The notes under the pieces: generated by a model | What the model was told of the DNA's origin: nothing | The model's database searches: none | The model's input: only the letters and a program-made list of their open reading frames with translations | Made by a program: the position numbers and the translations under genes | Source: Sphingobacterium thalpophilum | GTDB lineage: Bacteria > Bacteroidota > Bacteroidia > Sphingobacteriales > Sphingobacteriaceae | Direction of reading: 5' to 3' | Assembly: GCA_945868825.1 (NCBI GenBank) | Contig: CAMBMM010000003.1 | Coordinates: 1 to 64,000, forward strand | DNA: 64,000 nt | Part shown: positions 52,420 to 61,386 of the stretch, piece after piece | Numbering within the stretch: the stretch's first letter is position 1 | Layout: each line of letters opens with the position of its first letter

Positions 52420-52749
52420 ATGGAAAATATCACACAAGCCATACAAGGCATTCCCCTAAACCATTACATCTTATTAAGCAGCATTATTTTTTCTATTGGG
52501 GTAATGGGCGTACTAATTCGCCGCAATGCTATAGTCATTTTTATGTCGGTAGAATTGATGTTGAATGCGGTTAACCTATTACTTACTGCTTTTTCGGCTT
52601 ACCGTGGCGATGCTGCCGGACAGGTATTTGTATTTTTTATTATGGCTCTGGCTGCGGCCGAAGTGGCCGTTGGCTTGGCTATTATTGTGATGGTTTATCG
52701 CAATACCAATTCTGCAGATATTAATGTATTGAATAAATTAAAGTGGTAA
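52420..52749 (+). CDS. nuoK: NADH-quinone oxidoreductase subunit K
   Basis: Three-helix membrane subunit, 109 residues, related to MrpC. The conserved Glu residues lie in MSVELMLNAVNLL and AAAEVAVGLAIIV. The family hallmark GVLIRRNAIVIFMSVELMLN is present. Confidence 0.95.
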   Translation: MENITQAIQGIPLNHYILLSSIIFSIGVMGVLIRRNAIVIFMSVELMLNAVNLLLTAFSAYRGDAAGQVFVFFIMALAAAEVAVGLAIIVMVYRNTNSADINVLNKLKW

Positions 52750-52760
52750 ACCTAGCATAC

Positions 52761-54674
52761 ATGATAAATTTAGTTTGGTTAGTTCCTGTTTTCCCCTTTA
52801 TAGGTTTTCTTATTAATGGCTTGGGCCGAAATTTTTGGTCGAAAACACTCGTATCTTGGATAGGTAGTGTAGCCATATTAGCCTCTTTTGCGCTAAGCCT
52901 AGGCATCTTTTTAGAACTGAATGCATCGGATGTAAAATCGTTCACGGTTCCATTATTCGATTGGATTCAAGTAGGCGCTTTGCGTATTCCATTCTCCTTT
53001 TTGGTAGATCCCTTGAGTAGCATCATGTTGCTTATTGTCACCGGAATTGGTTTTTTAATCCATTTGTATTCTGCTGGCTACATGCACAACGATGGTGGTT
53101 TTGCTAAATTCTTTGCCTATCTAAACCTCTTCATCTTTTTCATGTTGTTGCTGGTGTTAGGTAGCAATTATGTGGTATTATTTATTGGTTGGGAAGGCGT
53201 AGGCTTGTGCTCATACTTATTAATTGGTTTTTGGTTTACCAATGTAAACTATGCCAGTGCCGCTAAAAAAGCATTCATCATGAACCGTATTGGCGATTTA
53301 GGCTTTTTACTAGCCATTTTCTTCATCTACAGTACGTTTGGCAGCGTAGAATTTGCAAGCATTTTCCCACAAGCCGCTTTATTGCCTTCAGGAAGCGGCA
53401 TTTTAGTAGTAATTACGCTCTTGTTATTTGTGGGAGCCACCGGTAAATCGGCACAATTGCCTTTGTTTACCTGGTTACCAGATGCCATGGCTGGTCCAAC
53501 ACCCGTTTCTGCTTTAATTCACGCTGCTACCATGGTTACGGCTGGTATCTACATGATAGCTCGTTCTAATATCTTATTCACCTTTGCGCCACTCACTATG
53601 GATATTGTAGCCATTGTGGGTTTAATTACAGCCATTGTAGCTGCTTTAATTGCCATCACTCAAAACGACATTAAAAAGGTATTGGCTTATTCTACCGTAT
53701 CGCAGTTGGGCTATATGTTTTTAGGTTTAGGCGTAGGTGCCTATACCGGAGCCTTTTTCCATGTAATTACCCACGCCTTTTTTAAAGCCTTGTTATTTTT
53801 GGGAGCAGGTTCGGTAATTCATGCCATGCACCACGAGCAAGATATGCGCAATATGGGCGGGCTAAAAGCGAAATTACCTATTACCTTTTTCACCATGTTG
53901 ATGGGAACCATTGCCATTTCGGGCTTGCCACCATTCTCGGGTTTCTTTTCAAAAGATGAAATTTTAGCACATGTGTACGAGCACAATCCAACCCTTTGGG
54001 TAATTGGAGTGATTGGAGCTATGCTAACTGCTTTTTACATGTTCCGTATGCTGTTCTTAACCTTTTGGGGTTCGTTCCGTGGTACTAAAGAACAAGAAAA
54101 ACACCTACACGAATCACCAAAATCAATGACCATCCCTTTGGTGGTATTGGCTATACTTTCAATGTTTGGCGGCTTAATTGGCGTACCCGAAGTATTGGGT
54201 GGTCACCACTGGTTAGCTCAATTTTTAAGTCCGGTGTTTGTGTATACTAAAGCCGTATCTGGAGAAGCAGTACCTTTAGACCATGCTACCGAATACCTAT
54301 TAATGGGTATTTCTGTGGGTGCAGCATTATTGTCTATTGTTATTGCCTACGTAACCTATGTAAGCCGAAAAGCATTACCTATCAGCGATGCAGAAAATCG
54401 TTCCTTCTTATCCAAACTTTCGTATCATAAATTTTATATCGATGAAGTGTACGAAGCGCTTATTACCCGTCCACTAGATGCTATTTCTACCTTCTTTTAT
54501 AGGTTGGTAGATAAGTTGGGTATTGATGGCTTGGTAAATGGAGCCGGCACTACCACTAAGGAGGCCAGCAAAACCTTACGCCTTATCCAAAGCGGAAACG
54601 TAGGCTTTTATATTTTTATGATGGTGGCTGGCATTGTGGCCCTATTGATTTACGGATTTTACTATTTAGCATAA
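52761..54674 (+). CDS. nuoL: NADH-quinone oxidoreductase subunit L
   Basis: Largest antiporter-like proton-pumping subunit, about 637 residues and 15-16 helices with the long lateral helix at the C-terminus. WEGVGLCSYLLIGFWF (Glu of helix 5), LPLFTWLPDAMAGPTPVSAL (helix 7 Lys/discontinuous region) and HAFFKALLFLGAGSVIHAMH are diagnostic. The ATG at 52761 is preferred to an in-frame GTG at 52743 that overlaps nuoK. Confidence 0.96.
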   Translation: MINLVWLVPVFPFIGFLINGLGRNFWSKTLVSWIGSVAILASFALSLGIFLELNASDVKSFTVPLFDWIQVGALRIPFSFLVDPLSSIMLLIVTGIGFLIHLYSAGYMHNDGGFAKFFAYLNLFIFFMLLLVLGSNYVVLFIGWEGVGLCSYLLIGFWFTNVNYASAAKKAFIMNRIGDLGFLLAIFFIYSTFGSVEFASIFPQAALLPSGSGILVVITLLLFVGATGKSAQLPLFTWLPDAMAGPTPVSALIHAATMVTAGIYMIARSNILFTFAPLTMDIVAIVGLITAIVAALIAITQNDIKKVLAYSTVSQLGYMFLGLGVGAYTGAFFHVITHAFFKALLFLGAGSVIHAMHHEQDMRNMGGLKAKLPITFFTMLMGTIAISGLPPFSGFFSKDEILAHVYEHNPTLWVIGVIGAMLTAFYMFRMLFLTFWGSFRGTKEQEKHLHESPKSMTIPLVVLAILSMFGGLIGVPEVLGGHHWLAQFLSPVFVYTKAVSGEAVPLDHATEYLLMGISVGAALLSIVIAYVTYVSRKALPISDAENRSFLSKLSYHKFYIDEVYEALITRPLDAISTFFYRLVDKLGIDGLVNGAGTTTKEASKTLRLIQSGNVGFYIFMMVAGIVALLIYGFYYLA

Positions 54675-54677
54675 GCG

Positions 54678-56141
54678 ATGAACCACTTATTACTTATTTT
54701 ACTTTTTCCGGTAGCACTTAGTCTAGTCGCTTTAATAAAAGGCAATGCTGTAAAAAAATGGGCATTTGGCGCATCTTTATTGCCATTGTTTTTCACTACG
54801 CTTGCATTAAGTGTATTTAACCCAAATGGGGGTACCCAATTCTTAGTAGATTTTCCTTGGATAGCCTCTCAAGGCATACGTTTTACGCTAGGTCTCGATG
54901 GTATAAGTATGTTATTGGTTTTATTAACCAATATTTTAATTCCGCTTATTGTATTAGCCAGTACCAAACACGACTACGATAATCCCAATGCCTTTTATGC
55001 CTTGCTATTTTTTATGCAAGCGGGTTTATTGGTGGTTTTTACTGCTTTAGATGCTTTTTTATTTTATGTAGGTTGGGAAGCAGCCCTTATTCCTATTTAT
55101 TTTATTTGTGCGCTTTGGGGTGGCGAAAATCGTATACAAGTAAACCTGAAATTTTTCGTGTACACTATTTTTGGTAGTTTATTGATGCTTATAGCCATCA
55201 TCTTTTTACATATTCAAACCCCAGGAAAAACCTTTGCTATTCAAGATTTTTATGCCCTAAACCTCGATGTACAAACTCAAGGTTGGGTATTTTTAGCCTT
55301 CTTTTTAGCCTTTGCCATTAAGATGCCTATTTTCCCCTTCCATACCTGGCAACCCGATACCTATACGGAGGCGCCTACCGCCGGAACCATGTTGCTTTCG
55401 GGCATTATGTTAAAAATGGGTATTTACGGGGTTATTCGTTGGTTAATTCCTATCGCTCCGCTTGGCTTTAATCAGTGGGGGCATATTGCTTTAGCCTTAT
55501 CTATTATTGGTGTGGTGTACGCGGCTATTATTGCCTTTACACAAACAGATGTAAAACGCCTAGTTGCCTACTCGTCTATTAGCCACGTGGGCTTAATTGC
55601 CGCTGGTATTTTTGTGTGGAACGTACAAGGCCTGCAAGGTGCGATGATTCAAATGTTGAGCCACGGTATTAATGTGGTGGGTATGTTCTTTGTGTTAGAC
55701 ATTATTATTCGCCGCTTGGGCACCCGTGAAATGTACGCTATGGGTGGCATTGCAAAATCGGCACCACAATTAGCAATTACTTTTTTAATTGTGTTATTGG
55801 GTTCGGTGGCTTTGCCATTAACCAATGGCTTTATTGGTGAATTTTTATTGTTGATGGGCTTATATCAATACAACCTTTGGGCGGCGGTTATTGCTGGCTT
55901 AACTATTATTTTTGGTGCAGTATATATGCTAAGAGCTTACCAAAACATCATGTTGGGAGAAAGCAATAAAGCTACCGCTGCTTTTGCTGATTTAGATTTT
56001 ACCGAAAAAATGGTACTCTATACCATTTGCGGCTTAATTATTTTAACGGGTGTGTTTCCGCAACCTATTTTAAACCTTACCGAACCGGCCGTTAACTCTT
56101 TATTGCAGGTAGTTAACGCAAAAATTTTAGCCATACACTAA
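54678..56141 (+). CDS. nuoM: NADH-quinone oxidoreductase subunit M
   Basis: Antiporter-like pump subunit, 487 residues, about 14 helices. FYVGWEAALIPIYFICALWG (conserved Glu), FPFHTWQPDTYTEAPTAGTM and KRLVAYSSISHVGLIAAGI are characteristic. 3 bases after nuoL and 1 base before nuoN. Confidence 0.96.
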   Translation: MNHLLLILLFPVALSLVALIKGNAVKKWAFGASLLPLFFTTLALSVFNPNGGTQFLVDFPWIASQGIRFTLGLDGISMLLVLLTNILIPLIVLASTKHDYDNPNAFYALLFFMQAGLLVVFTALDAFLFYVGWEAALIPIYFICALWGGENRIQVNLKFFVYTIFGSLLMLIAIIFLHIQTPGKTFAIQDFYALNLDVQTQGWVFLAFFLAFAIKMPIFPFHTWQPDTYTEAPTAGTMLLSGIMLKMGIYGVIRWLIPIAPLGFNQWGHIALALSIIGVVYAAIIAFTQTDVKRLVAYSSISHVGLIAAGIFVWNVQGLQGAMIQMLSHGINVVGMFFVLDIIIRRLGTREMYAMGGIAKSAPQLAITFLIVLLGSVALPLTNGFIGEFLLLMGLYQYNLWAAVIAGLTIIFGAVYMLRAYQNIMLGESNKATAAFADLDFTEKMVLYTICGLIILTGVFPQPILNLTEPAVNSLLQVVNAKILAIH

Positions 56142-56142
56142 T

Positions 56143-57525
56143 ATGAACGCTATTATCACCCTATCCATTTTAGCTCTTTTGGTATTATACCTTGGGGTAT
56201 TTAACGCCAAAAAAGCGGTACTGCCGGTTACACTTTTAGGGCTAGTCGCCGCTTTGGGTCTTACCTTGGCCGAATGGAATACAAACGCACAGCCAATTTT
56301 TAGCGGTATGATGTTGTTTGATAATTTTGCGGTGGCTTTTTCGGCCATTTGTATTGCGGCTACGGGTTTAATCTTATTAATTTCTAAAGCCTATTTCGAA
56401 CGCATTAGCGAACATTTATCTGAATATTATGCCATTATATTATTTGCTTTAGCGGGCATGCTGGTTATGCTTTCTTACCACAATTTATCGATGTTGTTTA
56501 TTGGCATAGAAATCATGTCGGTGAGTTTATACATTTTAGCAGGTATTAAAAAGAAAAGCGCAGCATCAAACGAAGCCTCCTTAAAATACTTTTTAATGGG
56601 TGCCTTTTCTACTGGTTTTTTACTTTTTGGCATTACTTTATTGTATGGTGCTACGGGTTCTTTCGATTTAGAGAATATTAAAAACTACGTTTTAGCCGGA
56701 GCCACGGCTGGCTTATCGCCGATGTTTTATATTGGCCTATTATTGCTTTTAGTAGGCTTAAGTTTCAAAATTGGGGCAGCACCTTTTCATTTTTGGGCCC
56801 CAGATGTGTACGAAGGATCGCCAAGTTTGATTACCGCCTTTATGAGCACGGTGGTAAAAACTGCGGGTTTTGCGGCATTTCTGCGCATTTTTCAAATTTG
56901 TTTTGCCCCACTTCACGATTTTTGGCTGCCGGTTATTCTGGTAATTACCATAGCTACCCTAGCTGTAGGAAATATTACCGCCATCTATCAGCATAGTTTT
57001 AAGCGCATGTTGGCATACTCGGGTATTTCGCATGTTGGCTACTTATTATTTGCCGTGGTGGCTCTTGGCGCAAGTTCATCCAATACTGTTTTTGTGTATG
57101 CTACCGCTTATATGGTTTCTACCATTGCTGCCTTTGCGGTGTTTATTTTAGTGAAAGAACAAAGTGGTTCCGACCAGTTTGACGCCTTTCAAGGTTTGGG
57201 GAAAAGCAATCCATTTTTAGCTTTTTGTTTAACCATTTCTATGTTATCATTGGCAGGTATTCCGCTTACAGCCGGCTTTATTGGTAAGTTTATGGCTTTT
57301 TCTCAAGTACTATCCGAGTACCATTTTTTCTTGACTATAGCTGCTGCAGTATTGGCTGTAATGGGTGTTTTCTATTATTTAAAGGTGGTAGTAGCCATGT
57401 ATTTTCAACCTGCCGAGCGTAAAACCATTGCGGTACCTAGCGTTTTCAAATGGGTATTGGCTTGTACCACAATCATTAGTGTTTTGATTGGAATTTATCC
57501 TAATTTTATTTCTAATCTGTTTTAG
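56143..57525 (+). CDS. nuoN: NADH-quinone oxidoreductase subunit N
   Basis: Third antiporter-like pump subunit, 460 residues, about 14 helices. IGIEIMSVSLYILAGIKKKS (conserved Glu), APFHFWAPDVYEGSPSLITA and KRMLAYSGISHVGYLLFA match NuoN. It is the last gene of the complete nuoA-N operon; a 37-base gap without a clear terminator leads to the DedA gene. Confidence 0.96.
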   Translation: MNAIITLSILALLVLYLGVFNAKKAVLPVTLLGLVAALGLTLAEWNTNAQPIFSGMMLFDNFAVAFSAICIAATGLILLISKAYFERISEHLSEYYAIILFALAGMLVMLSYHNLSMLFIGIEIMSVSLYILAGIKKKSAASNEASLKYFLMGAFSTGFLLFGITLLYGATGSFDLENIKNYVLAGATAGLSPMFYIGLLLLLVGLSFKIGAAPFHFWAPDVYEGSPSLITAFMSTVVKTAGFAAFLRIFQICFAPLHDFWLPVILVITIATLAVGNITAIYQHSFKRMLAYSGISHVGYLLFAVVALGASSSNTVFVYATAYMVSTIAAFAVFILVKEQSGSDQFDAFQGLGKSNPFLAFCLTISMLSLAGIPLTAGFIGKFMAFSQVLSEYHFFLTIAAAVLAVMGVFYYLKVVVAMYFQPAERKTIAVPSVFKWVLACTTIISVLIGIYPNFISNLF

Positions 57526-57562
57526 TCTACAATTTTAATGTAGATTTACAGATAGAGAAGCT

Positions 57563-58225
57563 ATGCACCAATTTTGGGAGTTTATTCAGCAACTAATTAA
57601 TCCCGTAGAATTACTCCGAGAAGGAGGATTTTATGTACTTCTTTTTGTGATTTTTGCAGAAACTGGTCTATTTTTTGGTTTTTTCTTACCCGGTGATTAT
57701 TTATTGTTTTTAGCCGGCATGTTTGTAGCCACCGATCGCTTAGATGTAAGTATTATAGTTCTTATTTTGGGTTTAATTGCTGCTGCCATTTTAGGAAATT
57801 TTGTAGGTTATTGGTTTGGTCGAAAAACTGGCCCTCTACTTTATCAACGAAAAGATACTTTTTTCTTTAAACAACGTTATTTAAGAGCGGCCGAAGCTTA
57901 TTATCAAAAACAAGGCGCATTTGCGCTAATTATGGGAAGATTTATTCCTATTGTACGCACTTTTGCTCCCATTTTTGCTGGCGTGGTAGGCCTAGATTCT
58001 AAGAAATTTGCATTTTATAATGTTTCGGGAGCAGTTCTATGGATTTCATCCTTAACTTTGTTAGGTTATTTCTTGGGTCGTAAATTTCAGCAGCAAATTA
58101 ATGACTATTTATTTTACATCATTGTAGGATTTATAGTGATTACAGCTCTTCCGCTAGTGTGGACCTATTTAAAAAATACCTTTTCCGGTGATGCGGCCGG
58201 AAGCGATACCGAGGAAACAAAATAA
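57563..58225 (+). CDS. DedA/SNARE-associated family membrane protein
   Basis: 220-residue polytopic inner-membrane protein of the DedA family. [20 protein letters not shown] (re-entrant loop with Glu) and [17 protein letters not shown] (second re-entrant motif with Arg) are signatures. Family members flip phosphatidylethanolamine or undecaprenyl phosphate. Only 37 bases after nuoN and 2 before ppa, so probably transcribed with ppa. Confidence 0.9.
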   Translation: MHQFWEFIQQLINPVELLREGGFYVLLFVIFAETGLFFGFFLPGDYLLFLAGMFVATDRLDVSIIVLILGLIAAAILGNFVGYWFGRKTGPLLYQRKDTFFFKQRYLRAAEAYYQKQGAFALIMGRFIPIVRTFAPIFAGVVGLDSKKFAFYNVSGAVLWISSLTLLGYFLGRKFQQQINDYLFYIIVGFIVITALPLVWTYLKNTFSGDAAGSDTEETK

Positions 58226-58227
58226 TT

Positions 58228-58773
58228 ATGAGTACAGACGACCATCCCTGGCACCAAGTATCTCCCGGCGACAATATCCCCGATTTGGTAAACGCCATTA
58301 TTGAAATTCCTAAAGGGTCTAAAGCTAAATATGAAATTGATAAGGCTTCGGGTTTAATTAAATTAGATCGTGTTTTGTTTTCATCGGTTATGTATCCGGC
58401 AAATTACGGCTTCATTCCACAAACCTATTGCGACGATAAAGACCCACTAGATATTTTAGTACTCTGTTCGGTAGATGTGTATCCTTTAACAATTATCGAA
58501 GCCAAGGTAATTGGTGTAATGCACATGGTTGATCAGGGTGAACAAGACGATAAAATTATTGCCGTAGCCAACCACGATATGTCTGTAAATTACATTGATG
58601 ATTTAAGCGAATTGCCACCCCATGCCATGACAGAAATTGTCCGTTTTTTTAAAGATTATAAGGCCCTAGAAGATAAAAAAGTGAGTATTGAGCATTTATT
58701 AGGCAAACGCTACGCACATAAAGTAATTGAAGAGAGTCTAGCTTTGTATCAAAAAACCTTTCTAACTAAGTAA
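58228..58773 (+). CDS. ppa: Inorganic pyrophosphatase (family I)
   Basis: Soluble Mg-dependent pyrophosphatase that drives biosynthetic reactions. [40 protein letters not shown] (containing the acidic signature DxDPxD) and a C-terminal [13 protein letters not shown] match the family; 181 residues is standard. 2 bases after the DedA gene and 4 before the CorC-type gene. Confidence 0.95.
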   Translation: MSTDDHPWHQVSPGDNIPDLVNAIIEIPKGSKAKYEIDKASGLIKLDRVLFSSVMYPANYGFIPQTYCDDKDPLDILVLCSVDVYPLTIIEAKVIGVMHMVDQGEQDDKIIAVANHDMSVNYIDDLSELPPHAMTEIVRFFKDYKALEDKKVSIEHLLGKRYAHKVIEESLALYQKTFLTK

Positions 58774-58777
58774 TTAT

Positions 58778-60103
58778 ATGGGATTCCAGATTTTTTTAAC
58801 TTTTTTCTTAGTCTTTTTAAATGGTTTTTTTGTGGCAGCAGAATTCGCCATTGTAAAAGTGCGGGCCTCTCAAATAGAAATTAAAGTAAAAACAGGCAAC
58901 CGCATTGCCCGAATAGCAAAACACATTACCCAGCATTTAGATGGCTACTTAGCCGCTACACAATTGGGAATTACTCTAGCCTCTTTGGGTTTAGGTTGGG
59001 TTGGAGAACGGGTAATGGAAGAAGTACTTCATAACCTGTTGCTAACTTTTGGCGCTAGCCCCGAAACCATACTTTCATTTTCGGGAACCGCTGCCCCAAT
59101 TATTGCCTTTACGTTAATTACCATTATGCACATTGTATTTGGTGAGTTGGCTCCAAAATCTTTTGCCATACAACGCCCAGTGAATACCACACTCGGTATA
59201 GCCTTGCCTTTGCATGCATTTTATTTAGTTTTCAGACCATTTATTTGGTTGTTAAACGGCTTTGCTAACCTCATTCTAAAAATGTTTGGCATTCACACTA
59301 GCGCAGGTCACGAGGCGCACCACAGTTCCGAAGAGTTGCAATATCTTCTCGATCAGGGTAAGGAAAGTGGAGCCTTAGACACCAATGAGCACGAACTGAT
59401 TAAAAATGTATTCGATTTTAATGAACGTGTGGTTAAAAATATCATGGTACCTCGAACTAAAATCTCAGCCATTGAATTAGATACACCCACTGCCGAAGTT
59501 TTAGACTATATCATAAAGGAGGGCTATTCCCGTATTCCGGTATTTGAAGATACGATAGATAAAGTTGTTGGTATTATTCATGCAAAAGATGTGTTACCCA
59601 TTTTAGTGGAGCAAAAGGAAGTGCTTATTGCCGATATTATTCGTAAACCTTACTTTATACCAGAGACCAAAAAAATTAACGATTTAATGAGTGAGTTTCA
59701 GCAAAAACGCATTCAAATTGCCATTGTATTGGACGAATTTGGCGGCACCGCTGGTATGGTTACGCTAGAAGATATTGTAGAAGAATTGGTGGGTGAAATT
59801 CAAGATGAGTACGATGAAGAAAAACCAATCGTAGAAAAAGTATCCGACAGTGAATTTATTGTGAATGCAGCTGCCAGTGTGTACGATGTAAACGAATACT
59901 TGCCTCACGATTTGCCGGAAGATGGCGATTACGATACCATGGCAGGTTTAGTGGGCGATGTGTTTGGTAAACTACCGGAAGTGGGAGAACAAATGGAATT
60001 TAATGGCTATACGCTTACCGTATTAAAAAAGACGGAGCAAAACATCGAATCTATTCGTTTGCAATTGGTTATTAACCCCGATGATGTAGTGGATTTGCAT
60101 TAA
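58778..60103 (+). CDS. CNNM/CorC-HlyC family transporter
   Basis: 441-residue protein: an N-terminal DUF21/CNNM membrane domain (about residues 1-170; FLNGFFVAAEFAIVKVRASQ, TQLGITLASLGLGWVGE), a cytoplasmic CBS pair (about 210-330; IMVPRTKISAIELDTP, GYSRIPVFEDTIDKVVGIIH, IQIAIVLDEFGGTAGMVTLE) and a C-terminal CorC/HlyC domain. Family members take part in Mg2+/Co2+ efflux or tolerance. 4 bases after ppa and 5 before rsmE. Confidence 0.9.
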   Translation: MGFQIFLTFFLVFLNGFFVAAEFAIVKVRASQIEIKVKTGNRIARIAKHITQHLDGYLAATQLGITLASLGLGWVGERVMEEVLHNLLLTFGASPETILSFSGTAAPIIAFTLITIMHIVFGELAPKSFAIQRPVNTTLGIALPLHAFYLVFRPFIWLLNGFANLILKMFGIHTSAGHEAHHSSEELQYLLDQGKESGALDTNEHELIKNVFDFNERVVKNIMVPRTKISAIELDTPTAEVLDYIIKEGYSRIPVFEDTIDKVVGIIHAKDVLPILVEQKEVLIADIIRKPYFIPETKKINDLMSEFQQKRIQIAIVLDEFGGTAGMVTLEDIVEELVGEIQDEYDEEKPIVEKVSDSEFIVNAAASVYDVNEYLPHDLPEDGDYDTMAGLVGDVFGKLPEVGEQMEFNGYTLTVLKKTEQNIESIRLQLVINPDDVVDLH

Positions 60104-60108
60104 ACCCT

Positions 60109-60810
60109 ATGCATTTATTTTACACACCCGATATTACGCTACCCGATTATACACTTTCTGAAGAAGAAAGTAAACACGCCATTCGGGTTTTGCGCTTGCA
60201 GCTAAACGATGAAGTGATTTTGGTAGATGGCAAGGGCGGAAAATATACCGCCCAAATTACTGATGTCAATCCGAAGAAAACCATTCTTAAAATTACCCAT
60301 AGCCAGCAAGAATTTGGCAAACGCAACCATTATTTGCATATAGCCGTAGCGCCTACCAAAAACATAGAACGCCTAGAATGGTTTTTAGAAAAAGCTACCG
60401 AACTAGGCATTGATACTATTACGCCAATTATTTGCGATCGTTCTGAGCGTAAGGAGGTAAAAACAGATCGTTTAAACAAAATTATCATCTCTGCTGTGAA
60501 ACAATCGATAAAGGCTTACCATCCACTATTAAATGAGGCGATCTCTTTTAAACAATTCATTGAACCAGGATTTGAGGGTGCTGGTTTTATTGCCCATTGT
60601 ATGGAAGGCGAAAAGCCGCTTTTAGCACAGCTTATTAAACCACGGGGCCATTACACCATACTTATTGGTCCCGAAGGCGATTTTACACCCCAAGAACTAA
60701 CCTTAGCCCAAGCAGCCGGCTATAACGGCATTAGCTTAGGCGAAGCCCGCTTGCGTACAGAGACAGCTGCATTGGCTGCTTGTTTTGAGATTAATATGCT
60801 GAATCGTTAA
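60109..60810 (+). CDS. rsmE: 16S rRNA (uracil-1498-N3)-methyltransferase
   Basis: SPOUT-family RNA methyltransferase that modifies U1498 in the decoding centre. The N-terminal PUA-like part has SKHAIRVLRLQLNDEVILVD; the knot region is LIGPEGDFTPQE and SLGEARLRTETAALAA, both diagnostic. 233 residues is standard. It lies 5 bases after the CorC-type gene and 21 before the biotinyl protein gene. Confidence 0.95.
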   Translation: MHLFYTPDITLPDYTLSEEESKHAIRVLRLQLNDEVILVDGKGGKYTAQITDVNPKKTILKITHSQQEFGKRNHYLHIAVAPTKNIERLEWFLEKATELGIDTITPIICDRSERKEVKTDRLNKIIISAVKQSIKAYHPLLNEAISFKQFIEPGFEGAGFIAHCMEGEKPLLAQLIKPRGHYTILIGPEGDFTPQELTLAQAAGYNGISLGEARLRTETAALAACFEINMLNR

Positions 60811-60831
60811 CTTCGTATAAACCCCTAAGCC

Positions 60832-61332
60832 ATGTACCAAATAAAAGTAAACGAAAAATTTAATTTTGAAGTAAACGAAACGCAAGGTGCATGGAGTGTG
60901 AATGGAAACCAAATTGAGCTAGATACTTTGGTAATTAAAGACAATCTGTTGCATGTGTTGCATCAACATACTTCTTACCGGATAGAAATTGTTTCGTTCT
61001 CCAAAGAAGAAAAGTCGGCTAGTATTAAAGTAAATGGCCATACCTATAGCATTGCCATTAAAGATCGTTTCGATGACTTGCTACATCAATTGGGTTTAGA
61101 TAATATTCAATCTGCTAAAGTAGCCGAATTAAAAGCCCCCATGCCAGGTTTGGTGCTTTCGGTTTTGGTAAAAGAAGGTGATGAGGTTAAAAAAGGCGAC
61201 AACTTATTTGTTTTAGAAGCCATGAAGATGGAGAACATCATTAAATCTCCGGCCGATGTAACCATTAAATCAATTAAAATTAAGCCTAGCGATAAGGTAG
61301 AAAAAAACCAGGTGCTTATTCAATTCTCCTAA
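60832..61332 (+). CDS. Biotin/lipoyl-attachment carrier protein
   Basis: 166 residues. The C-terminal ~75 residues form a biotinyl domain: MPGLVLSVLVKEGDEVKKGD and FVLEAMKMENIIKSP, with biotin predicted on the Lys of AMKM (about residue 132). The N-terminal ~85 residues resemble the small beta-domain of acyl-CoA carboxylase carrier subunits (ITSVNGHTYSI-like, here IKVNGHTYSIAIKD). Carboxylase subunits that usually neighbour it are absent, so its partner must be encoded elsewhere. Acetyl-, propionyl- or methylcrotonyl-CoA carboxylase cannot be distinguished. Confidence 0.85.
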   Translation: MYQIKVNEKFNFEVNETQGAWSVNGNQIELDTLVIKDNLLHVLHQHTSYRIEIVSFSKEEKSASIKVNGHTYSIAIKDRFDDLLHQLGLDNIQSAKVAELKAPMPGLVLSVLVKEGDEVKKGDNLFVLEAMKMENIIKSPADVTIKSIKIKPSDKVEKNQVLIQFS

Positions 61333-61334
61333 AT

Positions 61335-61369
61335 AAAAAAGGACCTCCATTGCTGGAGATTCTTTTTAA
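61335..61369. terminator. Terminator between the carrier gene and gldJ
   Basis: AAAAAGGA-C-CTCCA pairs with TGGAG-A-TTCTTTTT (13 pairs, one mismatch, loop TTGC), flanked by A and T runs; it lies between convergent genes and can serve both. Confidence 0.65.
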
Positions 61370-61386
61370 AAAATAAATATTCGTCT

